From assembly GCF_000003195.3 (NCBI RefSeq), contig NC_012874.2:60579768-60643767 (forward strand): a stretch of 64,000 bases of DNA. Reading direction: 5' to 3'. Under the pieces are notes generated by a model, which saw only the letters and a list, made by a program, of their open reading frames with translations, had not been told where the DNA came from and ran no database searches. This DNA is from Sorghum bicolor (lineage: Eukaryota; Streptophyta; Magnoliopsida; Poales; Poaceae). Positions 1 through 11,552 of this stretch are shown here, piece after piece (position 1 is the stretch's first letter; each line of letters begins with the position of its first letter). The translations under genes and the position numbers were made by a program.

Positions 1-273
1 TGTGCACCACACCTAAACCTAAAGCCTTGCCTAAGTCAAGCTACTAGATCAAAGCCCCTCTTAATAGTACGGTCAAAGGAAAACAAAGTCCTAAACTACT
101 CTAAGTGCCCTTCTTCACCATATGGCACTTAGACCTAGTCTAGTCTTGACGATGTCCATCCATCCTTTGAAAACCGAAACGATTTCCACTATTAAGTAGG
201 CATGTACGTCCCTGTCCATCGAGTACCTATTTACCATGACCTTACCTATGACTTTGCCTCTGCAAAACACATG

Positions 274-1355
274 TTAGTCAAGGTAATCAATAATGTCATT
301 AATCACCGAAATCACTAGGGGCCTAGATGCTCTTTTAGGGTCCACGCTTCCCCCATGACCGTAGAACCAATGCTTGGAGCGCTCGCTCCAATTCTTTGCT
401 ATTGTCTCGGGTGTGACCCCCCTAGCAAGCATCTCCTGTTCCATTCGGTCCCACTTGGGAACAGCACTCTTATAACCACCTGATCCCATATGATGGTAGT
501 ATGCCTTTTTACTGGCATTCTCTTTGTTTCTATTGGCTCGTTCCTCGCCCTCTTCTGATGTTTTGTACAGCACAAAGTCATCCCAGAAGGCCCTCAGTTT
601 TACATATTGCTTGAGGTTGAAATCTGGAGTCTCGTTTTTCTTGACATATTTATTGTACAAAGTCTTCTTCCAATTCTAGAAGAGTACTGCCATCTTCTTC
701 ATAGTCCAGTCATAAATTTGCACCTTCAACTCTTCATCGTTGGTGTCGAAGGTGAAAACGTCTGTGACGGCTTTCCAAACTAACTCCTTGTCACGATCAG
801 AGACAAAACTGATCTCAAGAGCACCTCGCTTCTCTCTCCATTCACGAGCACTGATCGGTATTTGATCTCTCACAAGATATCCACAGTGACTAACATATTT
901 ATTTGCATGCTCACCAAGTGGTCTGCCTGTAGCTATCTCAAACTCAGAGATTACATAGCGGCCCTCCAACGGCTTCTTTGGCCCTCGTGGAGGTACGCTT
1001 CTCCCCGTAGAGGTCGATCCAGAAGGCTACACATAGATATAGAAACAAAAATACTAAATTAATAACCAAGTAATAAGTCTAAAACCTAATGTAAGAGATG
1101 CATTAATTATATATGTTTACATTTACATACCTCGCCAGTATTTTCTTCTTGTTGCACGACAAGTTGTTGCTCAGGGGCATTGCCCTCTTGTTGCTCGGAG
1201 GCATTGCCCTCTTGTTGCTCAGTAGGATTGCCTTGCATGATATCGTGGTAATCAACAAAGTACTGACTACCGTCGTCGATCATATTTTGAATGGCAGCTT
1301 CCATATAATCAGGATCATCATGAGGACGGTCAGTCATTTCTATGTCTGCAACCAT
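274..1355 (-). pseudogene. TNP1-like CACTA protein (Transposase_24/Ptta), broken
   Basis: Two minus-strand exons can be joined: 1355-1131 and 1026-274, with donor gtatgt after codon 75 and acceptor TGTAG. The first exon has three copies of an EQQEGNA-type seven-residue unit. The second contains the block typical of plant Ptta/En/Spm proteins: YNKYVKKNETPDF, KLRAFWDDFVLYKTSEEGEE, NKENASKKAYYHHMGSGGY, then WSERSKHWFYGHGGSVDP. An in-frame TAG at 676-678 splits the second exon just before the NWKKTLYNKYV part. In the family this protein binds subterminal repeats and assists the transposase. The reading ends at a stop at 274-276. No further exon is clear in 1-273, which I could not assign. Confidence 0.75.
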
Positions 1356-1379
1356 ACATATATATATATTCTATATAAG

Positions 1380-2501
1380 ATAAGAAATATACTAGAATAA
1401 TATACTAAAAAACAATACTAGAATAATAGTACAAACAATAATATATACAAAACCATACTAGAATAAATTTGGAGTGCTCTAAAAAATAATACTAGAATCT
1501 TAAGCCTAGTAATACACTAGAATAATATACTAAAAGAATAATACTAGAATAATAGTACAAACAATAATATATACAAAACACTAGAAAATAAAATAGATAT
1601 TAGAGACTTATATACTACTAGTACTACACAAATGAAAGTGCTGGAGTTCTCCAAAAATAATACTAGAATTTGAAGCCTAGTAATACACTAGAATAATATA
1701 CAAAAAGAATAACACTAGAATAATAGTACAAACAATAATATATACAAAACACTAGAAAATAAAATATGATACAAGAATAATACAAGAATAATATGATACA
1801 AGAATAATACAAGAATAATATACTACAAATATATACTAAAAAATAATACTACAAATAATATACTAAAAAAATAATACTACATAATAATACAAGAATAATA
1901 TTAATATATTACAAATATATACTAGCATAATATAATTTATAATAACAGGTCAACACTACACTTATACTAATATACTAATAAAAAACTAATATATATATAT
2001 ATATATAATATACTAAAAACTAATATACATTTCATTCTGCAGATTATATATATATATATATATTATACTAAAAACTAATATACATTCATTCATTCTGCAG
2101 ATTATATATACAAACAATAATAGTACAAACAATAATATATATACAAAACACTAGAAAATAAAATATGATACAAGAATAATACAAGAATAATACAAGAATA
2201 ATATGATACAAGAATAATACAAGAATAATACAAGAAAATAAAATATGATACAAGAATAATACAAGAATAATATACTACAAATATATACTAAAAATAATAC
2301 TACAAATAATATACAAAAAAATAATACTACAGAATAATACAAGAATATTATTAATATATTACAAATATATACTAGCATAATATAATTTATAATAACAGGT
2401 CAACACTACACTTATACTAATATACTAATAAAAAACTAATATATATATATATATATATATATAATATACTAAAAACTAATATACATTCATTCATTCTGCA
2501 G

Positions 2502-2556
<55 letters not shown>

Positions 2557-2590
2557 TAAAAACTAATATACATTCATTCATCATTCTGCA
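1380..2590. repeat. AT-rich tandem and dispersed short repeats
   Basis: About 1.2 kb of very AT-rich DNA with no gene. It is built from short units such as aataatactagaataatag and acaagaataat. A block of about 110 bp (tattaatatattacaaat... to the following (TA)n) occurs near 1890-2000 and again near 2346-2455. The phrase cattctgcagattatata recurs near 2034, 2092, 2492 and 2585, each time next to a (TA)n run, the longest at about 2503-2554. It lies between the TNP1-like exons and the GC-rich segment at 2600-2907 and is probably intronic or spacer DNA of the CACTA element. Confidence 0.8.
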
Positions 2591-2592
2591 GA

Positions 2593-2907
2593 TTATATAT
2601 ATAAACTGTTGGAGATCGATTTAGTGTATACGTAGAGGATGTAGATCTGAGACGACGACGTGGCCGGAGTTCGATCGATCGGTGGCCGGAGATATGGTGG
2701 CGGCCGGAGCTGCAGACGGCGCGGCGGCGGCGGCGCTGGAGATGGTGCCCGCGGCGGCGGCGCTGGTGGCCGGAGCTGGCCGCGGCGGCGCTGGAGACGG
2801 TGGCGCTGGATATCGGCGAGGTCGCACGCGGGCACATGAACAGGCGGCGGCGCTGGAGACAATGAACTCGACGAAGATGAAGAACTGCTCAGATCCAGGG
2901 CGCCCAT
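2593..2907 (-). other. GC-rich possible first exon of a CACTA gene
   Basis: A sharp island of high GC between AT-rich flanks. The minus strand has an ATG at 2905-2907 opening an ORF that begins MGALDL, then a run of nine serines, then proline/arginine-rich sequence. The DNA is made of repeated ggcggcg/ctggagac-like units, so long open frames exist on both strands by composition alone. Its place, just inside the subterminal hairpins at 2925-3075, mirrors the GRF zinc-finger gene just inside the hairpins at 9068-9180, so it could be the 5' exon of the TNP1-like gene. No domain is recognised and coding status is unproven. Confidence 0.3.
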
Positions 2908-2924
2908 GACTTAAATAGGGGCGG

Positions 2925-3080
2925 ACCCTTTAGCACCGGTCCGTGGCTGGAACCGGTGCTAAAGGGTCCCTTTAACACCGACGCGTAACACCCGGTGTTA
3001 AAGGGGGCGGGGTCCTGAAAATTTTCAGGACCCTTTAACACCGGTTCCCACTATGGGTCGGTGCTAAAGGCCCTGTTTTT
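2925..3080. repeat. Subterminal hairpin repeats of CACTA type
   Basis: A chain of inverted repeats: cctttagcaccggt facing accggtgctaaagg around an 11-bp loop, then ccctttaacaccg facing cggtgttaaaggg, then a further arm pair tttaacaccggt / accgatgctaaag-like. The same motif family occurs at 9068-9180 beside the true right terminus. In En/Spm elements, arrays of this kind near the ends are where the TNPA-type protein binds. No CACTA terminus is visible next to this copy. Confidence 0.7.
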
Positions 3081-3084
3081 TACT

Positions 3085-4585
3085 TTAGGTCATCTTAAAG
3101 TGTTTATATATACAGTTTATATTATAAATTGTATAGTAAAACAAATATTTTGCATAATATTTTTTAAACAGTGACATATATTGTAATTTTTTTAATATAC
3201 ACATGAAAATTTTTAACCTTAAATATCTTGCTGTATATTTATAATTTGCAATGATTTTGCAATAAATGTTTAGTATTTTGTTAATGCAAAAATATATTAT
3301 TCCAATAAATTTTTTAAAAAAATTTATCCAATCAACTGGAAATCTATTTTCACATCATATTGACGTTAAACTTTTTATTTTTGTTATTTATTACTCGGAA
3401 TGCTAGTAGGGTATAGTTTAAATCAAATAAAAAATCTATTTATCATATAAAAATATATATCTTGATGAACAGACCCTTTGACCGAATCCTAGATGGTCCC
3501 AAATGGAAAAGTCATGAATACAAAGTTTGTTACACTCATCAAGTTCTACATTTTGTCTAATGGTCAACTTTTCATTTGGAAAAGTTTGAACCACTTAATT
3601 TTGAATTTTCATAGAACTCATAGCCACGCAGCGGTTTCGGAACCCTAGATGGTCTCGAATGGAAAAGTCATGAATACCAATATTGTTCCACTCATCAGAA
3701 TCTACATTTCATATATAGATCATTTTTGCATTTGAGAAAGTTTTGGGAAGGTGTAGTTGAAAATCCACAATTGACACATATAGTTTCATATAGTTTGTGT
3801 GAGATTCAAGAATTGGTGGGTATTGTTAACTTAGACTTTCTCAAATGGAAAAGTTGTGTATATAAAAAGTTTAGATCTTGAAGATATCTAACAAGTTGGT
3901 ATTCAAAATATTTTCATTTGAAGTAATTTAGTTTGTCATTTGACCAAGTTTGACCAAAACCCGTCTTGGATTTTATCGAATTGTATTTAGAATTGACTCA
4001 AAATTATCCAAATGGAAAAATGGACAATATATAAAATATAGATCTTGATGATCTCTAACAACTTTGTATTCAAACTTTTTTCATTTGAAGTCATCAAATG
4101 GGCCATTTGACCAAGTTTGACCAAAGTCAAAGCATTGGTTTTTACAAACACACCCTTTGACCGAACCCTAGATGGTCCCAAATGGAAAAGTTATGAATAC
4201 AAAGTTTGTTACACTCATCAAGTTCTACATTTTGTCTAATGGTCAACTTTTCATTTGGAAAAGTTTGAACCACTGAATTTTGAATTTTCGTAGAACTCAT
4301 AACCACGCAGCGGTTTCGGAACCCTAGATGGTCTCGAATGGAAAAGTCATGAATACCAATATTGTTCCACTCATCAGAATCTACATTTCATATATAGACG
4401 ATTTTTGTATTTGAGAAAGTTTTGGGAAGGTGTAGTTGAAAATCCACAATTGACACATATAGTCATGACAATTTTTGCATTTGATGATCTCTAACAATTG
4501 GAAAAGTCATGAATACAAAGTCATGAATACAAAGTTTGTTACACACATCAAAATTCACAATTCTCAAATATAGTTTCATACAAAG
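3085..4585. repeat. Non-coding CACTA interior with a 0.3-kb internal duplication
   Basis: No gene is seen. A segment at about 3470-3785 is repeated at about 4150-4465 in the same orientation with few differences; both copies run from accctttgaccgaa to aatccacaattgacacatat. A third, shorter and diverged copy of the same theme (tcaaatggaaaagtt...agatcttga) lies at 3835-4090. These phrases are typical of long non-coding parts of grass CACTA elements. Confidence 0.75.
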
Positions 4586-7500
4586 TCAAGCCGACACAAC
4601 AGTGAACTTCTTCTTGACGTATGACCCTTGGTTATGATCCTGCCGTAACCATAGAGTATCCTCATTGTTTAACAGAATGCTTGGGTCTTTGTTGACTATG
4701 AAGGGCGGAATTCGATCATCCCTTTCGTAATCGCCTGACATGTCTGACCTGTCCTCAATTCCGACAATGTTTCTTTTCCCAGAAAGGACAATGTGGCTCT
4801 TTGGCTCATTGATGATTGAGTGGTCATCATTTTTTCCTCTCTTTGGTTTCGTAGACATATCTTTGACATAGAACACCTGACTCACGTCTGCAGCAAGGAC
4901 GAATGGTTCGTCTTTGAACCCAGTATTGTTAAGGTCCACGGTTGTCATCCCATACTCCTTGTCGACTGTTACCCCACCTCCGGTCATCTTCACCCATTGG
5001 CATCGGAACAAAGGAACTTTAAAATTAGCTGCATAGACTAGTTCCCATATGTCTTCTATGCGTCCATAATATGTTTGTCTGTTCCCATTTGGATCCATGG
5101 CATCCACGCGTACACCACTATTTTGGTTGGTGCTCCTTTTATCTTGGCCAACTGTGTAAAATGTGTTACCATTTATCTCGTACCCTTTGTATGTGAGGAC
5201 ATGCCATGATGGTTGCCTGGCCAACAAATAAAGCTGCTCATCAATGTTTTCATCACCTTGACATTTTTTGCGCAACCAATCGCCAAAAGTTTTCATGTGC
5301 TGACGCATTATCCAAGCTTCATTCTTCCCGGGCCACTGGGACCGTAGGAAATCTTTGTGTACCTCAACATATGGTTCCACCAATGAGGAGTTCTGGAGAA
5401 CTGTGTAGTGTGCTTTATTGAAGTAATCGTTTCCCGTACCAATATATGTTTTCTTCCCAAGTGTTCCCTTTCCGCTGAGTCTGCCCTCGTGTCGAGATTC
5501 AGGAATGCCAATTGGGTCAAGGTCTGGAATAAAGTCAACACAGAACTCTATGACCTCCTCTGTCCCGTAGCCCTGGGCAATGCTTCCTTCTGGCCGAGAA
5601 CGACTATGGACATATTTCTTTAGGACACCCATGAATCTCTCGAAGGGGAACATGTTGTGTAGGAACACAGGACCGAGAATACGAATCTCTTTGACCAGAT
5701 GAACTAGGAGGTGTGTCATGATATCGAAGAAGGATGGAGGGAACACCAACTCAAAGCTGACGAGACATTGAACGACATCATTCTACAGAGTAGCTAGTTG
5801 CTCTGGATTGATTGCCTTCTGAGAAATTGCATTGAGGAATGCACATAGCTTTACGGTGGCTAGACGTACGTGTGGAGGTAGAATTCCTCTTAAAACGACC
5901 GGCAGCAATTGCGTCATTAGAACGTGACAGTCATGTGACTTCAAGTTTAGGAATTTCTTCTCTGGCACATTAATTATTCCCTTGATATTGGAGGAGAATC
6001 CAGATGGGACCTTGATGCTGCTAAGACATTCAAACATGCTTTCCTTCTCTTCTTTGCTCAGAGTGTAGCTAGCAGGGCTTAAGTAATGACGTCCATCATC
6101 TGTCTTTTCTGGATGCAGGTTGTCTCGTTCTTTCATGCGCTGCAAGTCTTGTCGTGCTTCAAGTGAATCCTTAGACTTCCCGTAGACACCCATGAATCCG
6201 AGCAAGTTCACACAAAGATTCTTTGTCACGTGCATCACGTCGATCGCGTTGCGGACCTCTAGGACATTCCAGTAAGGTAGCTCCCAAAATATGGATTTCT
6301 TCTTCCACATGGGTACGTGTCCCTTAGCATCCTTGGGAATAGGTTCGCTGCCTCATCCCTTTCCAAATACCACTTTTATATCCTTGACCATTTCGAGTAC
6401 ATCATCCCCGGTTCGATTGAGAGGTTTGGTCCGGTGGTCTGCCTTGCCTTTAAAATGCTTGCCTTTCTTTCATACTGGGTGGTTCATAGGAAGAAACCGA
6501 CGGTGGCCAAGGTACACGACCTTTCGACATTTTTTCAAAAATACACAGTCAAGGTCTTCATAACAATGTGTGCATGCATTATATCCCTTGTTTGACTGGC
6601 CTGAAAGATTACTCAGAGCTGGCCAATCATTGATTGTTACAAACAGCAATGCTCGCAGGTCAAAGTGCTCTTGTTTGTACTTATCCCACACGCGAACTCC
6701 TGGTTTGCTCCATAAAAGTTGAAGTTCCTCAACTAATGGCCTTAGGTAGACATCTATGTCATTGCCAGGTTGCTTCGGTCCTTGGATAAGCACCGGCATC
6801 ATAATAAACTTCCGCTTCATGCATAGCCATGGAGGAAGGTTGTAGATACATAGAGTAACTGGCCAAGTGCTGTGACTACTGCTCTGCTCACCGAAAGGAT
6901 TCATACCATCTGTACTTAAGGCGAACCGCAAGTTTCTAGCATCATCTGCAAAATCTGGGAATTCTCTGTCTATCGCTCTCCACTGGGATCCATCGGCAGG
7001 GTGTCTCAGCATATTGTCTATCTTACGGTCTTCTTTATGCCACCGCAACAACTTTGCATTGTCCTTATTTCTGAACAGACGTTTTAATCGTGGTATTATA
7101 GGAGCATACCACATAACCTTGGCTGGAATTTTCTTCCTATGACGTTCTTCACCCTCAACATCGCCAGGATCATCTCGTCTAATCTTATACCGTGATGCCT
7201 TACATCCTGGACATGCATCCAAATTCTCGTATTCCTCCCCACGGTAGAGGATGCAGTCATTAGGACATGCGTGTATCTTCTGGATTTCTAATCCCAAAGG
7301 GCAGACAACCTGTTTTGCTTCATACGTAGTGGTGGGCAATTCGTTGCCTTTCGGATGCATCTTTTTTATGATCTTCAATAACTGCCCAAATGCCTTGTCA
7401 GATGTACCATTCTTTGCCTTCCATTGCAGCAATTCTAGTGTGGTACCCAGCTTTTTTTGCCCCTCTTCAGCGGTGGGATATAGCGATTTCCTGTGGTCCT

Positions 7501-8010
7501 CTAGCATGCGCTCGAACTTGGCTTTCTCTTTATCACTTTCACATTCTCTTTGTGCATCACGGATGGCATCACCAAAAGCATCATCGCCCCGATCATCTTC
7601 TGCCGCCACCTCTTCTTCATTATCTCCCCCCATTGCAACATCATTGAAGCCACCGTACTAAGCAATAATCTTGGCATGGTCTAATTCTTCTTCTTCTTCT
7701 TCTTCTTCTTCTTCTTCACCTTCATCCATTATAATCCCGCTCCATGTTTGGTCCAACAAATATAGTTTGGTACGAAACCAGACTTTAATAAGTGTGAATG
7801 AAGAGTTCTTGAGTTAGAATATTCCATCAAATTCTTGCACACGGCACATGGACAGCACATGAAACCGTCCCTCTTATTTGACTTGGCCACACTTAAGAAA
7901 TAGTGCACGCCATTAATGAACTCTTCGGAGCGCCGATCGGCATTATACATCCAATTACGTGTTACCATCTGCATTAAATATAACATATATATTATGAAAA
8001 CCATGCACAC
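4586..8010 (-). pseudogene. Tnp2-type CACTA transposase, broken
   Basis: Read right to left. Segment 8010-7729 has the transposase-associated N-terminal domain (RNWMYNADRRSEEFINGV, then a Cys-rich CCPCAVCKN part). A one-base shift and a poly-Glu (GAA)n tract follow. From 7633 to 4586 a single frame of about 1,015 codons continues, with the Transposase_21 core (CPNDCILYRGEEYENLDACP, ALSTDGMNPFG, YNLPPWLCMKRKF), then HVTKNLCVNLLGF, then the DUF4218 region (LLVHLVKEIRILGPVFLHNM) and the DUF4216 region (ELVYAANFKVPLFRCQWV). In-frame stops at 6470-6472, 6353-6355 and 5783-5785 break this frame. The family catalyses cut-and-paste transposition of CACTA ends. The stops and the shift make this copy inactive. 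Confidence 0.9.
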
Positions 8011-8210
8011 ATATAGTTTCTCATCTTATTGCACAATATGTCTAAGATACATAGTTGATTAATTTACGAAAGCTTGGCTACAACAAATACAATCGCAACT
8101 AGCACTAAAAAAACCAAAACTAAAATGCACTTAAGCAACATAATTAGTTCGCGTCCGATCCCAACTATAATAGATAGATCATTCGCTTGATCAACATCAT
8201 TGAACTCCTT

Positions 8211-8586
8211 TCATCGGCTCACTGCCTCACCACCTTCAGCCTCAACCACCTGTGCAAAAGATTTCTTAATGTGTTCAGTGTATTCTTCCTCTCAGTACCA
8301 ACCTGTACATCCGCCGGTACCGTCCCACTGAAATTAAAAGAGAGAATCAAAAGTTTCATTAATATCATTTAAAAAAATATGCACATATATAAGCAAATGT
8401 CTGGAAATAACTCACATTACGATCTGGACACTTGTAGAATATACGACCCTTGTTTACTCCCTCTTTCGACACTTTGTACTCCATCAAAATCTTCTGCCCA
8501 CACTTGCCACAAGTAATGAGAGGGAGTTCCGGACGGTATCGCTTTTGAACCCGTTGAGAGACCGAAGACCCGGTCACGGTTGCCAT
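8211..8586 (-). pseudogene. GRF-type zinc-finger protein of the CACTA element, broken
   Basis: Exon 1 (8586-8416) begins MATVTGSSVSQRVQKRYRP and carries the GRF zinc-finger start: CGKCGQKILMEYKVSKEG, then GRIFYKCPDR. Donor gtgagt follows; acceptor ttcag leads into exon 2 (8327-8211), which reads WDGTGGCTGWY, then TGA where the family has Trp, then EEEYTEHIKKSFAQVVEAEG to a stop. The Cys pattern CxxC...C...C fits the GRF zinc ribbon, a nucleic-acid-binding module. Small proteins of this kind are frequent in grass genomes and here one lies directly upstream of tnp2 inside the element. The premature TGA removes the C-terminal half. Confidence 0.7.
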
Positions 8587-9067
8587 CTACTATCCATACT
8601 CAATTTTTAAACAATTATAAATTCTACATTTACTAGTAAACATGTATGATACAATGGACATTATATGTATTAATAAAAATAAATGAAGTGATATTAACAA
8701 ACCAATTAATTTGAACTATCCTACTTTCTAAGATCATAAAAATATACTATAATTCATTCTTGCAAACTACATTAAAACTAGGTCAACCATGAAATGTGAT
8801 TCATGTGAATGATTCAAAATAACAAAGTGGATTTGAGCTAAAAAATGATGGGAACATCACAAGCCGAAAACAACATGAAAAAGACAAGAAAGGCTGAAGT
8901 TAGTCACCTCCAAGCACGAAGAGACGATGACGGAGTCGAAGAAGATCAACGATAGGCGTTGGAGATGAAGAACAAATGAAGAACAAGCAAGAAGAAGCTC
9001 CAAGAACAACAATGGTGCTCTCGGTTTCAAATGGGCAGAGGGGAGGAGGGAGCCGGCCTATAAACCG

Positions 9068-9225
9068 GATCTTTAGCACCGGTTCAGGGCAAAAACCGAT
9101 GCTAAAGGGTTTGCCTCGGCCCGTGGCTCTGGCCGGTGCTAAAGGGGTCTTTAACCCCGGGCCGCAAAAAGGCCGAGGTTTTTGGCCATTTTGAACATCG
9201 ACCAATGCCTCATTCTGTAGTAGTG
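9068..9225. repeat. CACTA right subterminal repeats and terminal inverted repeat
   Basis: Inverted copies of ctttagcaccggt (ctttagcaccggttcag ... aaccgatgctaaag, then ggccggtgctaaagg and tttaaccccgg) precede the terminus cattctgtagtagtg at 9211-9225. This fixes the element's edge and separates transposon DNA from the DUF247 promoter that starts just to the right. Confidence 0.8.
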
Positions 9226-9333
9226 CGTCTGAATCTGAACACAAAGGGGTCACTCATGTCATGTGTGTGCACATGTCCGGATGCCCCTTAGCTTACCTCT
9301 TTGCCGGGCACCTTGCACGGGCCGGCCCCGTTG

Positions 9334-9368
9334 CATGCAACGCAAGCAACCGCATATGCCTACATACG
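9334..9368 (+). promoter_or_regulatory. Upstream block shared by both DUF247 genes (copy 1)
   Basis: The sequence catgcaacgcaagcaaccgc and the following atatgcctacatac match 15441-15475 upstream of the second DUF247 gene with only a few changes, although most of the surrounding upstream DNA has diverged. It contains a catgca (RY-like) core. It lies about 215-250 bp upstream of the ATG. A role in expression is inferred from its conservation only. Confidence 0.55.
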
Positions 9369-9406
9369 ATGCGATACCTATATCTGTACGTTCACATGCA
9401 TATATA

Positions 9407-9508
<102 letters not shown>

Positions 9509-9582
9509 GACAAGCCATAGACCTCTACACAAATTAGTGGCTAGCTATCCATCTAGCTAGGAGGAGTAGCAACCCATTGACG

Positions 9583-11070
9583 ATGGCCATGGCGGCCGCC
9601 GGCGAGAGCGGCGTCAGAAGGGCATGGGTGGTGGACGTGGAGAAGACGCTGGACGAAGCGGACGCGTCGGTGGAGGTGTCGCGGTGGCAGCGCCACTCCA
9701 TCTACCGCGTGCCGGCGTGCATCAAGGACCTGAACCGCAAGGCGTACAAGCCGCAGGTGGTGTCGCTGGGCCCCTTCCACCACCACCGCCAACGCCGCGA
9801 CGACGGGGAGCTCCTGCCCATGGAGGAGCACAAGCAGCGCGCGCTGCGGCACCTGCTCCGGCGCGCCAAGCGGCCGCTGGACGAGTTCGCGGCCGCCGTG
9901 GAGGGCGTCGCGGAGCAGCTGCAGAGCGCGTACCTCGACCTCGGCGACGAGTGGCGCGGCGCCGACGGGAGGGAGCGGTTCCTCGAGATGATGATCGTCG
10001 ACGGCTGCTTCCTGCTGGAGGTGATGAAGGCCGCCGAGGAGGACGGCAGGAGTAGCGTCAGCGACTACGCGCACAACGACCCCATCTTCAGCCACCATGG
10101 CGTGCTCTACATGGTGCCCTACATCCGCCGCGACATGCTCATGCTCGAGAACCAGCTGCCGTTGCTCCTGCTTGAGAAGCTCGTCGCCGTCGAGACCGGC
10201 AAGCCTCCGGTATGTACGTCGTCGTTATCATCCAGTGCATGTTCTGTTACGAGGCCAAGTGAATAAGCATGTCGTTCTGCATGAGCGCCGACGCACGCGC
10301 AGAGCGCCGACGTGATCAACAGGATGGTGCTGAGGTTCATGTCGGGGTCGCCGTCGGCCAGGCTGCCGCCGGGGAGCACTCTGGGGCTCCACCCGCTGGA
10401 CGTGCGGCGACGGAGCATGCTCTACGGCCCGAAGCAGCCGCCACAGGAGGTGTCCAGGGACATCGCGCCGGAGACGACGGACATCATGAGGTCGGCGGTG
10501 GAGCTGTACGAGGCCGGGATCCGGTTCAAGAAGACCAGCTCCGACAGCCTCCACAACATCCGTTTCCGCGGCGGCGTGCTGAGCATGCCGGCGGTGTCGG
10601 TGGACGACTCCACCGAGTACATGTTCATGAACCTGATGGCGTTCGAGCGGCTGCACGTCGGCGCCGGCAACGACGTGACGGCGTACGTCTTCTTCATGGA
10701 CAACATCATCGACTCCGCCAAGGACGTCGCGCTGCTGAGCACCAGCGGCATCATCCAGAACGCCGTCGGCAGCGACAAGGCGGTGGCGCAGCTGTTCAAC
10801 AGCATCTCCAAGGACGTCGTCCTCGAGCCGCAGAGCTCGCTGGACGCCGTGCAGCGGGAGGTGAACGCCTACTGCGGCAAGCCGTGGAACCTGTGGCGCG
10901 CCAACCTGATCCACACCTACTTCCGGAGCCCCTGGGCGTTCATGTCGCTCGCCGCCGCCGTCTTCCTCCTCGCCATGACCATCATGCAGACGGTCTACAC
11001 CGTGCTGCCGTTCTACCAGCAGGACCAAGCTGGCAGCAGCAGCTCGCCGGCGGCACCGGCTCCATTGTGA
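9583..11070 (+). CDS. DUF247 family protein, tandem copy 1
   Basis: Exons 9583-10209 and 10303-11070 (93-bp GT-AG intron, phase 0) give 464 residues. The ATG at 9583 is chosen because the open frame upstream starts only with a TTG. The DUF247 domain fills the protein: YRVPACIKDL from residue 41, YKPQVVSLGPFHH, MEEHKQRALRHLLRRAKRPL, FLEMMIVDGCFLLEVMK, and NDPIFSHHGVLYMVPYIRRD before the intron. After it come FERLHVGAGNDVTAYVFFMD and NLIHTYFRSPWAF. One C-terminal membrane helix (about residues 423-443) precedes a short Ser/Ala/Pro tail, as usual for plasma-membrane DUF247 proteins. Molecular function of the family is unknown; some grass members are pollen determinants of self-incompatibility. 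A close paralogue lies 4.6 kb downstream in the same orientation with the same intron position. Exon GC content is very high. The gene looks intact. Confidence 0.93.
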
Positions 11071-11552
11071 TGTTGCTGCGGCATGCAGCTTTATTTTGTG
11101 TTCATATCTGCATGCAAGCGTGCCGGCCGGCCGGCACCATGTAAATTGGGTGGGCTTTGTTTGACTTTGTTCTGCATGCACCTCTTTTCCTTGATTTTCT
11201 CGATGAGGTGTTGTTCGGTGTTGAATGATGTTTTGAATTCCTTTTCGTTGTCTTTTGGAGGAGGAGGTTTTGTGTTTTCCTTGTTTGAGTTGTTATTAAA
11301 ATGGACGATTTTGAATTTGTAAAAAAAAAGGGTGATCCATATGCATGCTTCCATGAGTGTCTTGTGCCGGTTGACACAGCACGGCGGATAGATAATACGG
11401 AGTATATGTTGTTGCTCGTGATAAAACCAGCAGCACAGATACCTCGGTAACTATTTGTGCTGGAACCATCACAGCAGATAGTTTGTTTGCGTCGCAGTGT
11501 ATAATAACTTTTTTGTTCGACTAGTATCTCATCCAAATATAGATTTCTCACA
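11071..11552 (+). other. 3' flank of DUF247 gene 1
   Basis: No coding region. The first 100 bp after the stop (ctttattttgtgttcat, then a g+c-rich ccggcc stretch, then catgtaaattggg) resembles the DNA after the stop of the second DUF247 gene (ttttatttgcattcat, ccggcc, gtacattgg), so it is probably conserved 3' UTR. The rest is unremarkable. Confidence 0.5.

Larger units (their letters stand above)
1..9225 (-). mobile_element. CACTA (En/Spm) DNA transposon, right part, decayed
   Basis: Genes on the minus strand match the usual CACTA set: a Tnp2 transposase with an associated N-terminal domain, a TNP1-like (Ptta/En/Spm, Transposase_24) protein and a GRF zinc-finger protein. The right terminus reads cattctgtagtagtg and ends at 9225; its reverse complement begins CACTACTACAGAATG, a standard CACTA terminal inverted repeat. 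The likely 3-bp target duplication is cgt at 9226-9228. The left terminus is not in the window. Subterminal hairpin repeats built on tttagcaccggt lie at 9068-9180 and again at 2925-3075, so 1-3100 may be a second, fused or nested element of the same family. All three coding regions carry stops, so the copy is not autonomous. Confidence 0.85.

Noticed and set aside
2574..2909. Four overlapping Ala/Pro/Arg-rich frames on both strands
   Set aside because: They are produced by GGC-rich repeated DNA. Only the minus-strand ATG frame was kept, at low confidence, because of its position.
9553..10418. Long antisense and shifted frames across the first DUF247 gene
   Set aside because: They arise from extreme GC content and the codon bias of the sense gene. 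The sense strand has domain matches, correct splice sites and a conserved paralogue.
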